Shown in pieces: positions 15,738 through 25,859 of a stretch of 50,015 nucleotides of DNA. The translations under genes and the position numbers were made by a program. Every line of letters starts with the position of its first letter. Positions within the stretch are counted from its first letter, which is position 1. Origin of the DNA: Eubacterium sp. Lineage in GTDB: Bacteria > Bacillota > Clostridia > Lachnospirales > Lachnospiraceae. The notes under the pieces were generated by a model. It saw nothing but the letters and a program-made list of their open reading frames with translations, made no database searches and was not told the DNA's origin. The stretch spans positions 1-50,015 of the forward strand of contig JAAWJJ010000018.1 in the NCBI GenBank assembly GCA_022796875.1, given 5' to 3'.

Positions 15738-17144
15738 CTATTTTCCTCCCAACAAATGCTTCACAATGTATTGGGAATTAAAACTCTGGATATCTCCCGG
15801 AACATTCTGACCATTTGTAGTATATGCAATTTCCGTTCCCGTATATAATTTTAAATTCAACAAATTCCCATAACAGATCGTTTCATCCAGTTTAGTAAAT
15901 ATCAGTTTGTAATCGGAAATCTCTTTGTAAGCATCTGCAATCTCAAGTAAATCCTTATATTTTGTCGTTGCACTCAACAGTAAATACACTTCGCTTTCAT
16001 ATTCAGGATCCAGATTCTGAATCAGATTTTTCACATCTTCTTTCTGCTTCTGTACTTTATGTGAAAAACCGGTCGTATCCACCAAAATCACATCGTAATT
16101 CAGGGAATGTGCAACGGCGTCGTTCAAATCTTCTTTCGTATAAATAATCGTCATAGGGACATTTAAAATATTCGCATACGTCTTTAACTGCTCCGAAGCT
16201 GCTATTCTGTACGTATCTGCAGTAAAAAAAGCAATTTTTTTATTTTTTTCCACTTTCAGCCAGGAAGCAATCTTAGCAATCGTCGTTGTTTTCCCGACAC
16301 CGGTCGGGCCAATAAAAAACAATACTTTCGGCGCCTTGCCTTCCAGATTCAGGCTCGCACTCTGGCCAAATTTTAATACCATTTTCTGGTAAACGTTGGA
16401 CAGAATATAATCCATACTTGTGCTGCTGCGCATCACACTGTCAATTTCATCCAAAATCTGATTCGCGTACTTTTCGCTGACTTCATTTTCAATCATAATA
16501 TTATAAATCATTTTGATAATACGCAGATTCTCTTTATTTTGTGCAGATATTTCACTGTTTTTACGGCTACTTTCTTCCCCGGCTGCTTTTTCATCCAGCA
16601 TATTCTGCAGGCTCACGATCCTGTCTTCCACTGCTTTTACCCGGTCTTCCTCTTCTTTCAGAATCTGCTCTTTTTTGGAAGAGCGGCCTGTCTTTTCCCT
16701 GATATCTGATATTCTATTTCCGGCAGGCTCCTGTGTGTCAGGCTCTAACGCCTGTTGTGACTGTTTTTCCTTTAACGCCTGTTTTTCATTTAACGCCTGC
16801 TGTTCCTGCAGGATCGGCTGAATCTTTTTCATCGTATTTGCAATCAGTTCCGCCTGTTCCTGCGGACTTCCCTCCAACGGCGGTATTTTAATCTCTTCAT
16901 CTGCCGCCATATTGATTTTTTCATGGACCAGCGGCTGGTTTTGCGCCGGTTTCGGAATCGCCGGTTCTTCCGGTTCGTCTTCTATGGCAGCCGTCACTTC
17001 AAACGACAGCTTCCCGAACATTCCCAGAAACCCTTTCTGTTTCACAGTCCGTACATTCATGATGACCGCATCCTGACCCAGTTCCTGTTTCGCTTTTTCA
17101 ATTGCCTCTTCTTCCGTTTTACCGATAATCTTTTTTATCGTCAT
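15738..17144 (-). CDS. flhF: Flagellar placement SRP-type GTPase FlhF
   Basis: FlhF (468 residues) is the third SRP-GTPase paralogue and recruits early flagellar parts to the membrane. The N-terminal basic domain is followed by a Gln/Glu-rich linker (about 60-205) and the NG domain: G1 GPTGVGKT (279-286), TADTYRIAASEQL (308-320), G3 DTTG (356-359) and TKLD (417-420). The G3 motif is followed by Phe where DTAGR is more common; a minor variation. Its ATG overlaps the flhA stop (TAATG), so translation is coupled. Confidence 0.95.
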   Translation of the reverse strand: MTIKKIIGKTEEEAIEKAKQELGQDAVIMNVRTVKQKGFLGMFGKLSFEVTAAIEDEPEEPAIPKPAQNQPLVHEKINMAADEEIKIPPLEGSPQEQAELIANTMKKIQPILQEQQALNEKQALKEKQSQQALEPDTQEPAGNRISDIREKTGRSSKKEQILKEEEDRVKAVEDRIVSLQNMLDEKAAGEESSRKNSEISAQNKENLRIIKMIYNIMIENEVSEKYANQILDEIDSVMRSSTSMDYILSNVYQKMVLKFGQSASLNLEGKAPKVLFFIGPTGVGKTTTIAKIASWLKVEKNKKIAFFTADTYRIAASEQLKTYANILNVPMTIIYTKEDLNDAVAHSLNYDVILVDTTGFSHKVQKQKEDVKNLIQNLDPEYESEVYLLLSATTKYKDLLEIADAYKEISDYKLIFTKLDETICYGNLLNLKLYTGTEIAYTTNGQNVPGDIQSFNSQYIVKHLLGGK

Positions 17145-19195
17145 TATCCTGTCACCATCCCAACCGATTGCAATTCAACATTTGAATCAATCTCATTATA
17201 TGATACAACTATTAAATCTTTAAAATACTCTTCTGTCAATTTTTTAAAGTACATCCTGACGATCGGCGAAGTAATGACGATCGGCATCTTTCCGATATTT
17301 TCCAGTTTTGTCACTTCTGTCTGCACAGAATCAATAATTCCCTTTGTTCTTTCCGGATCCAGCGTCAGGTACGCGCCCTGTTCTGTCTGCTTCACGGAAC
17401 TCATAATATCCTGTTCTACTTTCGGATCCAGTGTTATGACGCTGGTCGTTTCATTGGCAGGAAAATACTTGCCCGAAATCGCCCGTTTTAAACTCTGGCG
17501 TACATACTCGGTCAAAACGTCCGTATCGCGGGTCGTTGCCGCATAATCTGCCAGCGTTTCAAAAACAGACAGAAGGTCGCGGATCGAAATTCCTTCCCGC
17601 AGCAGGTTCTGCAGTACTTTCTGCACTTCTCCCAGCCCTAATAACTTCGGTACCAGTTCTTCGACGAGAACCGGATTGGTTTCTTTCAGGTTGTCTACGA
17701 GGTTCTGGACATCCTGTCTTGTCAGAAGTTCCGCAATATGTTCGCGGATCACTTCCGTCAGGTGCGTGGCAATGATAGATGGCGGATCCACTACCGTATA
17801 TCCGAGTGATTCCGCGCGTTCCCGCTGTGATTCCGTAATCCAGATCGCCGGAAGATGGAACGACGGCTCAAACGTCGGGATACCGGTAATCTCTTCCTCT
17901 ACATATCCCGGATTCATCGCCATATAATGGTCGAATAAAATTTCACCCTCCGTCACCTGTATTCCTTTGATCTTTATAATATACTGGTTCGGATTCAGCT
18001 GAATATTATCCCGCAAACGGATAATCGGCACGACAGTTCCCAACTCCAAAGCAACCTGCCGACGTATCATAACGACACGGTCCAGTAAGTCGCCGCCCTG
18101 ATTGACGTCGGCCAGCGGGATAATCCCGTATCCGAACTCCAGCTCAATCGGGTCGACCTGCAGCAGCGAAACAACATTTTCCGGTTTGCGGATCTCTTCC
18201 GCCTCGGTTTCCGCCGCCTCGGTTTCTTCTTCAATTGATTCGATGCCCAGGCTCTTTTCGATCTGCCTTCCACTGATAAAAAACAGTACCCCCAATCCGA
18301 GGAAAATATACCACTGGGCACGCAGCGGAGTGACGATACCGAGTCCGATAATTGTAGCCGCGACGATATATAACACTTTCGGCACTCCAAATAACTGTTT
18401 TACCAAAGCAGTGCTGAAATCGGCTTCTTTGGATCCCTTTGTAACCAGAATACCGGTAGACAGGGAGATCAGTAAGGACGGAATCTGCGATACCAGTCCG
18501 TCACCGATCGTCAATATGCCGTATTGGTTCAGCGCATCAGTAATTTCCACTCCCTGATAAATGACACCAGTAATAATACCGCCGACCAGATTGACAAAGG
18601 TAATGATAAGGCCGGCTGTCGCATCTCCTTTTACATACTTCGTGGCACCGTCCATCGCGCCGAAAAAGTTCGATTCCTGCTGAATCTTTTCCCTTCTGAC
18701 CTTTGCCTCTTTATCCGTGATCGCTCCGGTATTCAGATCCGCATCAATCGCCATCTGTTTACCTGGCATCGCGTCCAGCGTAAAACGCGCCGTTACTTCA
18801 GCCACACGCTCGGAACCTTTATTAATAACTATAAACTGAATAATAATCAGAATAATAAACACGATTCCGCCGATAATCAGATTACCGCCGCCCACAAAAT
18901 TACCAAAAGTCTGTACGACATTTCCCGGATTACCGGTCGTAAGAATCAGCCTCGTAGACGATACATTTAACGATATCCTGAAAATCGTCGTAAACAGCAG
19001 CAATGTCGGGAAAAATGACAGATCCAGCACCTCCTGTACGAACAGAGAGTTAAACAGGATAATCAGAGCAATAGAAATATTAAGTGCAAGCATCAAATCC
19101 AGCAGAAAAGACGGAATTGGAATAATGAAAAACAAAACCGCCGCCAATAAATACGCACCTATTGCAATATCCGTTTTCTTTACTCCGAACTGCAT
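17144..19195 (-). CDS. flhA: Flagellar export gate protein FlhA
   Basis: FlhA (683 residues) forms the nonameric export gate and drives proton-coupled export. The first ~310 residues hold the membrane helices and the conserved FHIPEP-type cytoplasmic loop, visible as DAMPGKQMAIDADLNTGAI; the rest is the soluble substrate-docking domain. Length is standard. It lies between flhB and flhF. Confidence 0.97.
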   Translation of the reverse strand: MQFGVKKTDIAIGAYLLAAVLFFIIPIPSFLLDLMLALNISIALIILFNSLFVQEVLDLSFFPTLLLFTTIFRISLNVSSTRLILTTGNPGNVVQTFGNFVGGGNLIIGGIVFIILIIIQFIVINKGSERVAEVTARFTLDAMPGKQMAIDADLNTGAITDKEAKVRREKIQQESNFFGAMDGATKYVKGDATAGLIITFVNLVGGIITGVIYQGVEITDALNQYGILTIGDGLVSQIPSLLISLSTGILVTKGSKEADFSTALVKQLFGVPKVLYIVAATIIGLGIVTPLRAQWYIFLGLGVLFFISGRQIEKSLGIESIEEETEAAETEAEEIRKPENVVSLLQVDPIELEFGYGIIPLADVNQGGDLLDRVVMIRRQVALELGTVVPIIRLRDNIQLNPNQYIIKIKGIQVTEGEILFDHYMAMNPGYVEEEITGIPTFEPSFHLPAIWITESQRERAESLGYTVVDPPSIIATHLTEVIREHIAELLTRQDVQNLVDNLKETNPVLVEELVPKLLGLGEVQKVLQNLLREGISIRDLLSVFETLADYAATTRDTDVLTEYVRQSLKRAISGKYFPANETTSVITLDPKVEQDIMSSVKQTEQGAYLTLDPERTKGIIDSVQTEVTKLENIGKMPIVITSPIVRMYFKKLTEEYFKDLIVVSYNEIDSNVELQSVGMVTG

Positions 19196-19230
19196 ATCAG
19201 ATTTCCCTCCTTTCTATATTTGTCTGCTTT

Positions 19231-20367
19231 CTATACTTTATTCTTCAATTGATAAACCATTGCCAGAATTTCCGCTACTGACTGATACAACTCAGGCGGA
19301 ATCTCCTGCCCGATATCAACGTTTGCATACAACATCCGTGCCAACGGCTTATTTTCTACTATATCTATTTGATGTTCCTTAGCCAGTTCCCGGATCTTCA
19401 TTGCGAGATAGTCTTCCCCTTTTGCAATGACGATCGGGGCCTTGCCGGACGATTCTTCATATTTTAATGCAACGGCCAGATGCGTCGGGTTCGTAATGAT
19501 AACGTCCGCTCCCGGCAGGTCCTGCATCATCCTGCGCTGCGAAGCTTCCCGCATACGCTGCCTTTGTTTTCCTTTAATTTCCGGATTCCCTTCCGTATTT
19601 TTATACTCTTCCTTGACCTCCTGTTTTGTCATTTTCATATCGTCGTCAAACGTTTTCTTCTGATAAAACCAGTCCACAAACCCGATCACCAGATAGACAA
19701 GCGCGATCTTCAAACCAGTATTGATCACAATATTTCCGATCAGGATGATCGCCGCAAGCAGTTCCATATCATACAGGATAAAAATGCTGTTGATTTCCGT
19801 CCGGACGGACGAATATGCCACGACTGCGATCACCACAATCTTCATAATGGACTTTAACAGCTCAAACAGAGAGTTTTTGGAAAACATACGCTTAAACCCG
19901 TTGACCGGATTAAATTTATCCGGCTTGGGTTTTAACGGCTTTAACGTCACCTTAATTCCTTTGATCTGAATGATATTGATCAAAAAAGCAACCAGAAACC
20001 CTGCCACAAGAAACGGCGCCGCCACTTTTATCGTCTGCAAAAGCGACTGGCTCATCAGCTGCGAAGCCATTTTCGGCATCAGGCCGCTCCCGCTCTCCGT
20101 AATCACATCCGGAATCTTATTATAAAACAAATGAAAAGATTCCAGAAACCCGTTTGATATAAAAGACATGAAAAATTTCATGATAACAAACAATGCAATC
20201 AAATCCACTGCCGCGGATAATTCCCGGCTTTTTACCACCTTGCCGTCTTCCCGCGCTTCCCGCAGACGCTTGTCCGTTGCGGGTTCTGTCTTTTCCCCGC
20301 CGGGTCCGTCTTTGGCGAACCACTGCAGGTCATATTTTAATGTTACGTCAATACATTCCCTGTACAA
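19231..20367 (-). CDS. flhB: Flagellar export substrate-specificity switch FlhB
   Basis: FlhB (378 residues) switches export from hook to filament substrates after autocleavage within NPTH, seen here at 293-296. Four membrane helices occupy about 50-235. The start is uncertain: the frame can begin with TTG at 20367, eight bases or so after GGTGG and overlapping fliR by 20 bases; relatives usually begin near LKYDLQWFAKDGPGGEKTEP, for which no ATG, GTG or TTG exists here. Confidence 0.93.
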   Translation of the reverse strand: MYRECIDVTLKYDLQWFAKDGPGGEKTEPATDKRLREAREDGKVVKSRELSAAVDLIALFVIMKFFMSFISNGFLESFHLFYNKIPDVITESGSGLMPKMASQLMSQSLLQTIKVAAPFLVAGFLVAFLINIIQIKGIKVTLKPLKPKPDKFNPVNGFKRMFSKNSLFELLKSIMKIVVIAVVAYSSVRTEINSIFILYDMELLAAIILIGNIVINTGLKIALVYLVIGFVDWFYQKKTFDDDMKMTKQEVKEEYKNTEGNPEIKGKQRQRMREASQRRMMQDLPGADVIITNPTHLAVALKYEESSGKAPIVIAKGEDYLAMKIRELAKEHQIDIVENKPLARMLYANVDIGQEIPPELYQSVAEILAMVYQLKNKV

Positions 20368-21127
20368 ATAAGACCACCATTCTCTTCATTGCCGTAAAAA
20401 TGTAATCGGAAATATACGGCAGTAAAACAACCACTAACAGCATTGCTGCCAGGCCGACTAAAACTTTGATCTGAATACCGACGGCAAACATATTCATCTG
20501 CGGAGCCACTTTTGCCATAATACCAAGAACGCAGTTTAATATCATAATACAGGCAAACATAGGCAACGTAATCTGAAATGCAATACTGATCAGCTCCCCC
20601 GCAAAAGTAACCGCCGACTGCATCAGATGATTCCAGTCAAACACCTGCCCGTTGATCGGCACCAGTTCATAAGTCTGTACAAACGCCCGCACCAGATAAC
20701 CTTCCAGTCCGGAAACCAGTAATAAAAGCAGTACAATATAATTGTAAAACTGCCCGCTGATTGTCACCTGGGAGCGTGACATCGGGTCATATTCCATCGC
20801 CATAGACAAACCGATGTTCATATCCATCATATTTCCTGCAAACAAAACAATAGAATTACACAAATTCGCCGCAAAACCAACCAGCAATCCTGTAATTCCC
20901 TCCTTGATTACGATGACAGAATATCCAAACATTCCCCCGTAATCCAACGTCCGTTCCGGCAGAACCGACACCAGTATCAGCGCCAGGAAAAAGGAAAATC
21001 CGGCCTTTACCCTGGCTGGAGTATTGTTCATTCCGAAAAACGGCGCAATATACACAAATGTTGAAACTCTTACCAGTATCAAAATAAAATATTGAATTGT
21101 ATCCAGCGTAAAAGTAAAATCAACCAT
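20348..21127 (-). CDS. fliR: Flagellar export membrane protein FliR
   Basis: FliR (259 residues) is part of the FliPQR export pore. Six or so hydrophobic helices span the length, and the stretch GMNNTPARVKAGFSFFLALI is characteristic. It follows fliQ by 5 bases and overlaps flhB. Confidence 0.95.
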   Translation of the reverse strand: MVDFTFTLDTIQYFILILVRVSTFVYIAPFFGMNNTPARVKAGFSFFLALILVSVLPERTLDYGGMFGYSVIVIKEGITGLLVGFAANLCNSIVLFAGNMMDMNIGLSMAMEYDPMSRSQVTISGQFYNYIVLLLLLVSGLEGYLVRAFVQTYELVPINGQVFDWNHLMQSAVTFAGELISIAFQITLPMFACIMILNCVLGIMAKVAPQMNMFAVGIQIKVLVGLAAMLLVVVLLPYISDYIFTAMKRMVVLFVQGMY

Positions 21128-21132
21128 AATTA

Positions 21133-21408
21133 TTATGAACTAAGATACAAGCTGAAATTCGACCACAATTCAGACATAAGATCCGTAATATTGTTCATCA
21201 TCCAAGAAGCAAATAACATGATCCCCAGAAAAACGGCAATAATCTTCGGCACAAAAGTCAAAGTCTGTTCCTGAATGGAAGTTACTGTCTGAAAAATACT
21301 GATTACAAGCCCAACGACCAGTGATATAAGAAGGGGAGGCGCCGCCGTAATAATAATCGTATAGATCGCATCCCTCGCAATATCCAACACCTGTGCTTCC
21401 GTTATCAC
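21133..21408 (-). CDS. fliQ: Flagellar export membrane protein FliQ
   Basis: FliQ (91 residues) is a two-helix subunit of the FliPQR pore. The conserved PPLLISLVVGLVISIFQTVT and SIQEQTLTFVPKI stretches are present. Normal length; placed between fliP and fliR. Confidence 0.95.
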   Translation of the reverse strand: MITEAQVLDIARDAIYTIIITAAPPLLISLVVGLVISIFQTVTSIQEQTLTFVPKIIAVFLGIMLFASWMMNNITDLMSELWSNFSLYLSS

Positions 21409-21467
21409 CTATTACCACCTCTTTTACTTTTCCTACGGAAAGGTCCTTGCAACGCTTTTCCTTTCCG

Positions 21468-22328
21468 CTAATAAAACGTCTTCACTACATTCCCAACGAC
21501 CAGGTTCCAGCCGTCCGCCAGAACAAACAAAAGAATTTTGAACGGAATGGAAATCGTGGTCGGCGGCAGCATCATCATACCCATCGACATAAGCACCGAT
21601 GCCACTACCATATCGATAATGATAAACGGGATATAAATGACAAATCCCATAATAAACGCCTGCCGCAGCTCTCCGATAATAAAACTCGGAATCAAAACAG
21701 TCATGGAAACCTCGTCCAGATTATTAATATCATATTCTACGTTTGCAATCTCGCAGAACATATCAAGATCTTTTACCTGAATTTCATTATACATAAATTC
21801 CCGGATCGGCTGCAGGCCGTATTGAAACGCCTCTTCCTGCGTAATCTGGCCGGCGTCGAGCGGTTTGATCGCTTCTTCGTTAATTCTCGAAAACACCGGC
21901 GACATAATAAATAACGTCAAAAACAAAGCTAACCCGATCAACACCTGGTTTGGCGGCGCAGTCTGCGTACCGATTGCTGTACGGACAAAATGTAATACAA
22001 TAATAATACGGGTAAAAGATGTCAGCATTATCAAAATAGACGGCGCCAATGCCAGAATTGTCAAAAACAGTAAAATCCGGATTGCCCCCGACATATTCCC
22101 TGTATCATTATTGTAATTAATTGAAAATCCGTTATTAATATTTCCTGCCGTATTGCCCGTTCCATCCGAACGGTTTACGCCTGTTCCCTGCACTGCTTCC
22201 GTTAAAGCCCTCGCATCCGCCTCTGCCGCCGATACCGTCTGTCCGTGATAAAAACATAAGGTAAATACCAATACGACAATTGCCGCTGCAAAAGAAGCAG
22301 TGCAATAAAATTTCTTAAATTTCTTCAT
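21468..22328 (-). CDS. fliP: Flagellar export membrane protein FliP
   Basis: FliP (286 residues) is the main subunit of the FliPQR export pore. It starts with a cleavable-looking signal sequence (MKKFKKFYCTAS, hydrophobic core, then VSAAEA), an Asn/Gly-rich extracytoplasmic stretch, and the conserved core with LTSFTRIIIVLHFVRTAIG and GMMMLPP. I start it at the ATG at 22328 behind AGGCAAGGA; the frame extends to a TTG at 22349 without a better site. Confidence 0.95.
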   Translation of the reverse strand: MKKFKKFYCTASFAAAIVVLVFTLCFYHGQTVSAAEADARALTEAVQGTGVNRSDGTGNTAGNINNGFSINYNNDTGNMSGAIRILLFLTILALAPSILIMLTSFTRIIIVLHFVRTAIGTQTAPPNQVLIGLALFLTLFIMSPVFSRINEEAIKPLDAGQITQEEAFQYGLQPIREFMYNEIQVKDLDMFCEIANVEYDINNLDEVSMTVLIPSFIIGELRQAFIMGFVIYIPFIIIDMVVASVLMSMGMMMLPPTTISIPFKILLFVLADGWNLVVGNVVKTFY

Positions 22329-22358
22329 TCTTCCTTGCCTGTTTTCCAATGAACCGGT

Positions 22359-22790
22359 TTAACCGATCGCTTTTTTTACTTCTTCTAATAGAATTTCCGG
22401 TTTGAAAGGTTTTTCCAGGAAGCCACATGCGCCGGACATCACCGCTTCCATTTTCATATTTACAAAACCGCTTTTTGCACGCGCCAGATCTCCAGCATTA
22501 TGATCAACCAGTTCTTCAGTAGTAATTCCATCCATTGGCGCCTGCGGCGATATCATAATTACTTTTATGCTTTGATCTTTTCTGATTTCTTTCAAAACCT
22601 CAATACCGTCCGTTTCTTTCAGATACATATCCAATAATACAAGATCCGGCCGAAGTTCGTTCGCCTTTTCGATCGCTTCCAGCCCATTCGCAGCCTCGCC
22701 TGCAATTTCATAGCCGTTTTTTGTTAAATGATTCCGGATAATTGTTCTTATAAAAGCCGCGTTATCACAGACCAGTATACGTTTTCCCAT
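22359..22790 (-). CDS. CheY-like receiver protein with a ~23-residue insertion
   Basis: A single-domain response regulator (143 residues) clearly related to the neighbouring CheY. It keeps phosphoacceptor Asp54, Asp9, Ser81 and Lys127, but the second acidic residue is Asn10. About 23 extra residues (roughly 85-112, including ITTEELVDHNAGDLARAKSG) sit between beta4 and alpha4, the face by which CheY normally binds FliM. It lies between fliO and fliP, where Bacillus has no gene. It could be a CheY variant with a different target, or a phosphate sink. Confidence 0.85.
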   Translation of the reverse strand: MGKRILVCDNAAFIRTIIRNHLTKNGYEIAGEAANGLEAIEKANELRPDLVLLDMYLKETDGIEVLKEIRKDQSIKVIMISPQAPMDGITTEELVDHNAGDLARAKSGFVNMKMEAVMSGACGFLEKPFKPEILLEEVKKAIG

Positions 22791-22824
22791 TGTGGATTCT
22801 CCTTTATCTGAATATTCTCAGCAA

Positions 22825-23196
22825 CTATCGCTTCGGCAGCCGCTCTTTCACTTTCTGCAACACTTCATTGAGACTTTCACTGAATTGTTTTCCGCTTCCT
22901 CCGTCGGACAGCGCAAGCTTTCCGGCTTCTTCTTCGGAAAGTTCCGTAAGCAGCGTAATATTGTCTTTGGAGATACCAAGCACCAGATATTTATCCGTCA
23001 CTTTCACAATCTGGATATATTTATTGTTGGCCACTTTCGCCATATCCAGAATCTGAATACTTCTATTTTGCTGCAGTCCTTTCTGATGGCCGGCAATAAA
23101 CTTTGTCGTTAAATAAGTAACGGCAAGCACAAAAACAAATATAAGTAACACCTGGATCAACTGCAATGCAGATGATCCTGCTAAAAATAACCGCAT
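22825..23196 (-). CDS. fliO: Flagellar export assembly protein FliO (FliZ-type)
   Basis: A 123-residue protein with one membrane helix (about 10-28) and a small basic cytoplasmic domain containing RSIQILDMAKVANNKYIQIV, as in FliO/FliZ. FliO helps assemble the FliP ring. It sits one base after cheY, in the canonical cheY-fliO-fliP order (interrupted here by the CheY-like gene). Confidence 0.85.
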   Translation of the reverse strand: MRLFLAGSSALQLIQVLLIFVFVLAVTYLTTKFIAGHQKGLQQNRSIQILDMAKVANNKYIQIVKVTDKYLVLGISKDNITLLTELSEEEAGKLALSDGGSGKQFSESLNEVLQKVKERLPKR

Positions 23197-23197
23197 A

Positions 23198-23560
23198 TTA
23201 ACCTACTACTTTTTTCACAGCTTCCAATACACGGTCCGCCTGGAACGGTTTTACGATAAAATCTTTTGCCCCGGACTGAATCGCTTCGATAACCATCGCC
23301 TGCTGGCCCATAGCGGAACACATAATAATATTGGCACTGGCGTCGGCTTCTTTGATCTTCTTCAATGCCTGAATCCCATCCATTTCTGGCATTGTAATAT
23401 CCATCAGAACAAGATCCGGTTTTGTTTCGTTATATTTTTCTACGGCCTTAGCGCCATTTTCGGCTTCTCCTGCAACTTCATAACCATTTTTTGTTAAAAT
23501 GTCCTTAATCATCATTCTCATAAAAGCTGCATCATCACATATTAATACACTTTTTGCCAT
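23198..23560 (-). CDS. cheY: Chemotaxis response regulator CheY
   Basis: CheY (120 residues) carries the phosphoryl signal from CheA to the flagellar switch. Asp9, Asp10, phosphoacceptor Asp54, Ser82 (in the MCSAMGQQ stretch typical of Bacillus-type CheY) and Lys104 are all present. AGAGGAGAG precedes the ATG. It follows fliY, as in Bacillus. Confidence 0.97.
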   Translation of the reverse strand: MAKSVLICDDAAFMRMMIKDILTKNGYEVAGEAENGAKAVEKYNETKPDLVLMDITMPEMDGIQALKKIKEADASANIIMCSAMGQQAMVIEAIQSGAKDFIVKPFQADRVLEAVKKVVG

Positions 23561-23627
23561 TTTACTCTCTCCTCTTAAATTATGAATAAAATTATTTTAT
23601 AAATCTCAGTACATTGTACTGCATTTA

Positions 23628-24845
23628 TCAGTTCTTCACAATCTCGGTAATACGGATACCAAAACTTTCCTCAATAACTACAACTTCACCTTTTGCCATA
23701 TACTTTCCGTTTACCAGAATATCAATCGGCTCCCCGGCTATTTTATCTAATTCTATGATCGTTCCCGGCGCAAAATCCAAAATATCCTGAATTGATTTCG
23801 TAGTACGCCCCAATTCCACCGTTACCTGCAAAGGTACGTCCATCAGCAAATTAATATTTTCCTTTTGCAGTATACCGGAAAAGTCGCCTTGGAATGCCTG
23901 AAACTGTGCCGGCTGAACACTGACCGGCTGCCCCATCATCGGTTGACCCATCATTGGCTGGCCTTGCATCGGCTGACCCATCATTGGCTGGCTCATCATC
24001 GGTTGACCCTGCATCGGCTGACCCTGCATCGGCTGACCCATCATCGACGGATCCACCGTCGGCTGGTTCTGCATCGGCACTGACTGAGCCGGCTGTTGTG
24101 CAGACGGCATCTGAGCGGCGGACGCCGCTTCTTCCGCTGACTGCACCGGTATCGACGCCTCCATATTTTTCATAAAACTGTCACACATCAGGTTTGCAAA
24201 CGAATACGGATACATTTGCATAATCTCGCTGTCAACCAGATCACCGATTTTCAATTTAAACCGAATCCGCACAAATTTCCCGGCAAGGAACTCGTCAATC
24301 TGACTTTCATCTACGGTTTCCTGCAAATCCACAATATCCGAAGACGGCGGACTAATATCAATCGTCTTGTTCAACATGGAAGAAAGGGACGTAGCTGCGG
24401 AACCCATCATCTGATTCATCGCCTCGCTGATTGCGCTCAAATGCAGTTCTCCCAATTCACCCTCCAGGTTGGTTCCGTCGCCGCCCATCATCAGATCGGT
24501 AATAATCTTAACGTCGTTCTCTTTGAGGACAAGAATATTGCTCCCGTCCAATCCTACCGTATAAGCAATTCTGATAAAAACACATGGGCGTTCATACGAA
24601 TCTACAATATCCGCCCACACGCTTTCGGTAACGATCGGTGTCGAAATCTCAACTTTCCGGTTTACCAGCGAAAACAAAGTTGTCGCCGCAGTCCCCATAC
24701 TGATATTTGCCACTTCTCCAATCGCGTCTTTTTCCTTGTCAGACAAAACATCTCCGGTCTGATTTTCAGCCGCAGGATCTGCAGCCGATTCATCCGGGTT
24801 ATTCAATAATGCATTTATTTCTTCCTGTGAAAGGACTCCATCCAT
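23628..24845 (-). CDS. fliY: Flagellar switch protein/CheY-P phosphatase FliY (FliN fusion)
   Basis: A 405-residue FliY: an N-terminal peptide [11 protein letters not shown] that resembles the FliM CheY-binding peptide, a CheC-like phosphatase domain with GEVANISMG and SEAMNQMMG (E-x-x-N sites), a linker, and a C-terminal SpoA/FliN domain (about 325-405) that builds the C-ring. The linker holds eight five-residue repeats of the form PMMGQ or PMQGQ at about 267-306, encoded by 15-bp tandem repeats. This Met/Gln-rich linker is unusual and could change length by slippage without breaking the frame. Confidence 0.95.
   Translation of the reverse strand: MDGVLSQEEINALLNNPDESAADPAAENQTGDVLSDKEKDAIGEVANISMGTAATTLFSLVNRKVEISTPIVTESVWADIVDSYERPCVFIRIAYTVGLDGSNILVLKENDVKIITDLMMGGDGTNLEGELGELHLSAISEAMNQMMGSAATSLSSMLNKTIDISPPSSDIVDLQETVDESQIDEFLAGKFVRIRFKLKIGDLVDSEIMQMYPYSFANLMCDSFMKNMEASIPVQSAEEAASAAQMPSAQQPAQSVPMQNQPTVDPSMMGQPMQGQPMQGQPMMSQPMMGQPMQGQPMMGQPMMGQPVSVQPAQFQAFQGDFSGILQKENINLLMDVPLQVTVELGRTTKSIQDILDFAPGTIIELDKIAGEPIDILVNGKYMAKGEVVVIEESFGIRITEIVKN
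23928..24047 (-). repeat. Eight 15-bp tandem repeats inside fliY
   Basis: Eight in-frame 15-bp units, each encoding xM(M/Q)(G/S)Q, differ from each other by a few bases. They join the CheC-like and FliN domains. Confidence 0.9.
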
Positions 24846-24848
24846 TCT

Positions 24849-25829
24849 CTATTGCTCCTCTCTAATCACTGAAGTAATCCTCACCGCATAGTTTTCTCCT
24901 GAAGTACCAGGCAAGGCAGTGAATTTATTTATATTTCCAACGTAAACTTCAAGCTCATCACTCACTTTCGTTCCAAGCCGGATAATATCTCCCGGCTGCA
25001 AGGTCATAAAATCACTGACTGAAACAGAGCTTTTGCCTAAAACAGCTTTGATCGGCATCGGAGCTTTCCTTACCAGAGTTTCGAGCGTTTCTTTATACTC
25101 TTCATCCCCATGGTTTTGTAACGTCGTATACCAGAATTTCATATTCAGCTTATCTATGACGTCCTCTAACGTCATAAACGGAAGGCAGACATTCATCATG
25201 CCGTCCACATCGCCGATCTTGATTGCAATCGTAATAATGGCAATCATCTCACTTGGAGAAATCACCTGGGCAAACTGCGAATTTGTTTCAATCCGCTCCA
25301 GATGCGGATGAATCTCTTCTACCGTCTTCCATGGCTCGCGAAGCAGGTTGATACAAGTAACCATGACTCTCTCTATAATCAGCATTTCTATCTCCGAAAA
25401 ATCACGGTTTTTATCTAATGCATCGCCCGCCCCGCCCAACATTCTGTCTATAATACAAAATCCGATGTTCGTTGCCAGTTCTACGATAATATTGCCTTTT
25501 AGCGGCTCCATATTCACAATTCCCAAAATCACCGGATTTGATAACGCATTGGAAAATTCGGAATAAGTAACCGCTTCCGAATTCATTACCTCCACCTGCA
25601 CCGGTTTTCTCAAATATACCGGCAGATTCGTGGAAAGAAGTCTGCTGTAATGTTCAAAAATATTTTCCAGCGTACGCAGATGCTCTTTCGAAAACTTTGC
25701 AGGCCTGGCAAAATCATAATTCTTGATCTGTTTCTCGTCGTTATCTTTGACTTCATCCGCATCCAGTTCTCCGCTGCTTAAAGCCTGGAGCAGGCTGTCT
25801 ATCTCGCTTTGGGATAACACTTCACCCAC
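24849..25829 (-). CDS. fliM: Flagellar motor switch protein FliM
   Basis: FliM (326 residues) binds CheY-P through its N-terminal peptide LSQSEIDSLLQAL (5-17), has a CheC-like middle domain and a C-terminal SpoA domain (about 245-320). The start is GTG at 25829, behind a G-rich stretch (GGTGGTGGGG). It precedes fliY by 3 bases. Confidence 0.97.
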   Translation of the reverse strand: MGEVLSQSEIDSLLQALSSGELDADEVKDNDEKQIKNYDFARPAKFSKEHLRTLENIFEHYSRLLSTNLPVYLRKPVQVEVMNSEAVTYSEFSNALSNPVILGIVNMEPLKGNIIVELATNIGFCIIDRMLGGAGDALDKNRDFSEIEMLIIERVMVTCINLLREPWKTVEEIHPHLERIETNSQFAQVISPSEMIAIITIAIKIGDVDGMMNVCLPFMTLEDVIDKLNMKFWYTTLQNHGDEEYKETLETLVRKAPMPIKAVLGKSSVSVSDFMTLQPGDIIRLGTKVSDELEVYVGNINKFTALPGTSGENYAVRITSVIREEQ

Positions 25830-25859
25830 AGAACCCCACCACCTTTTCGCTGTTTTTCC

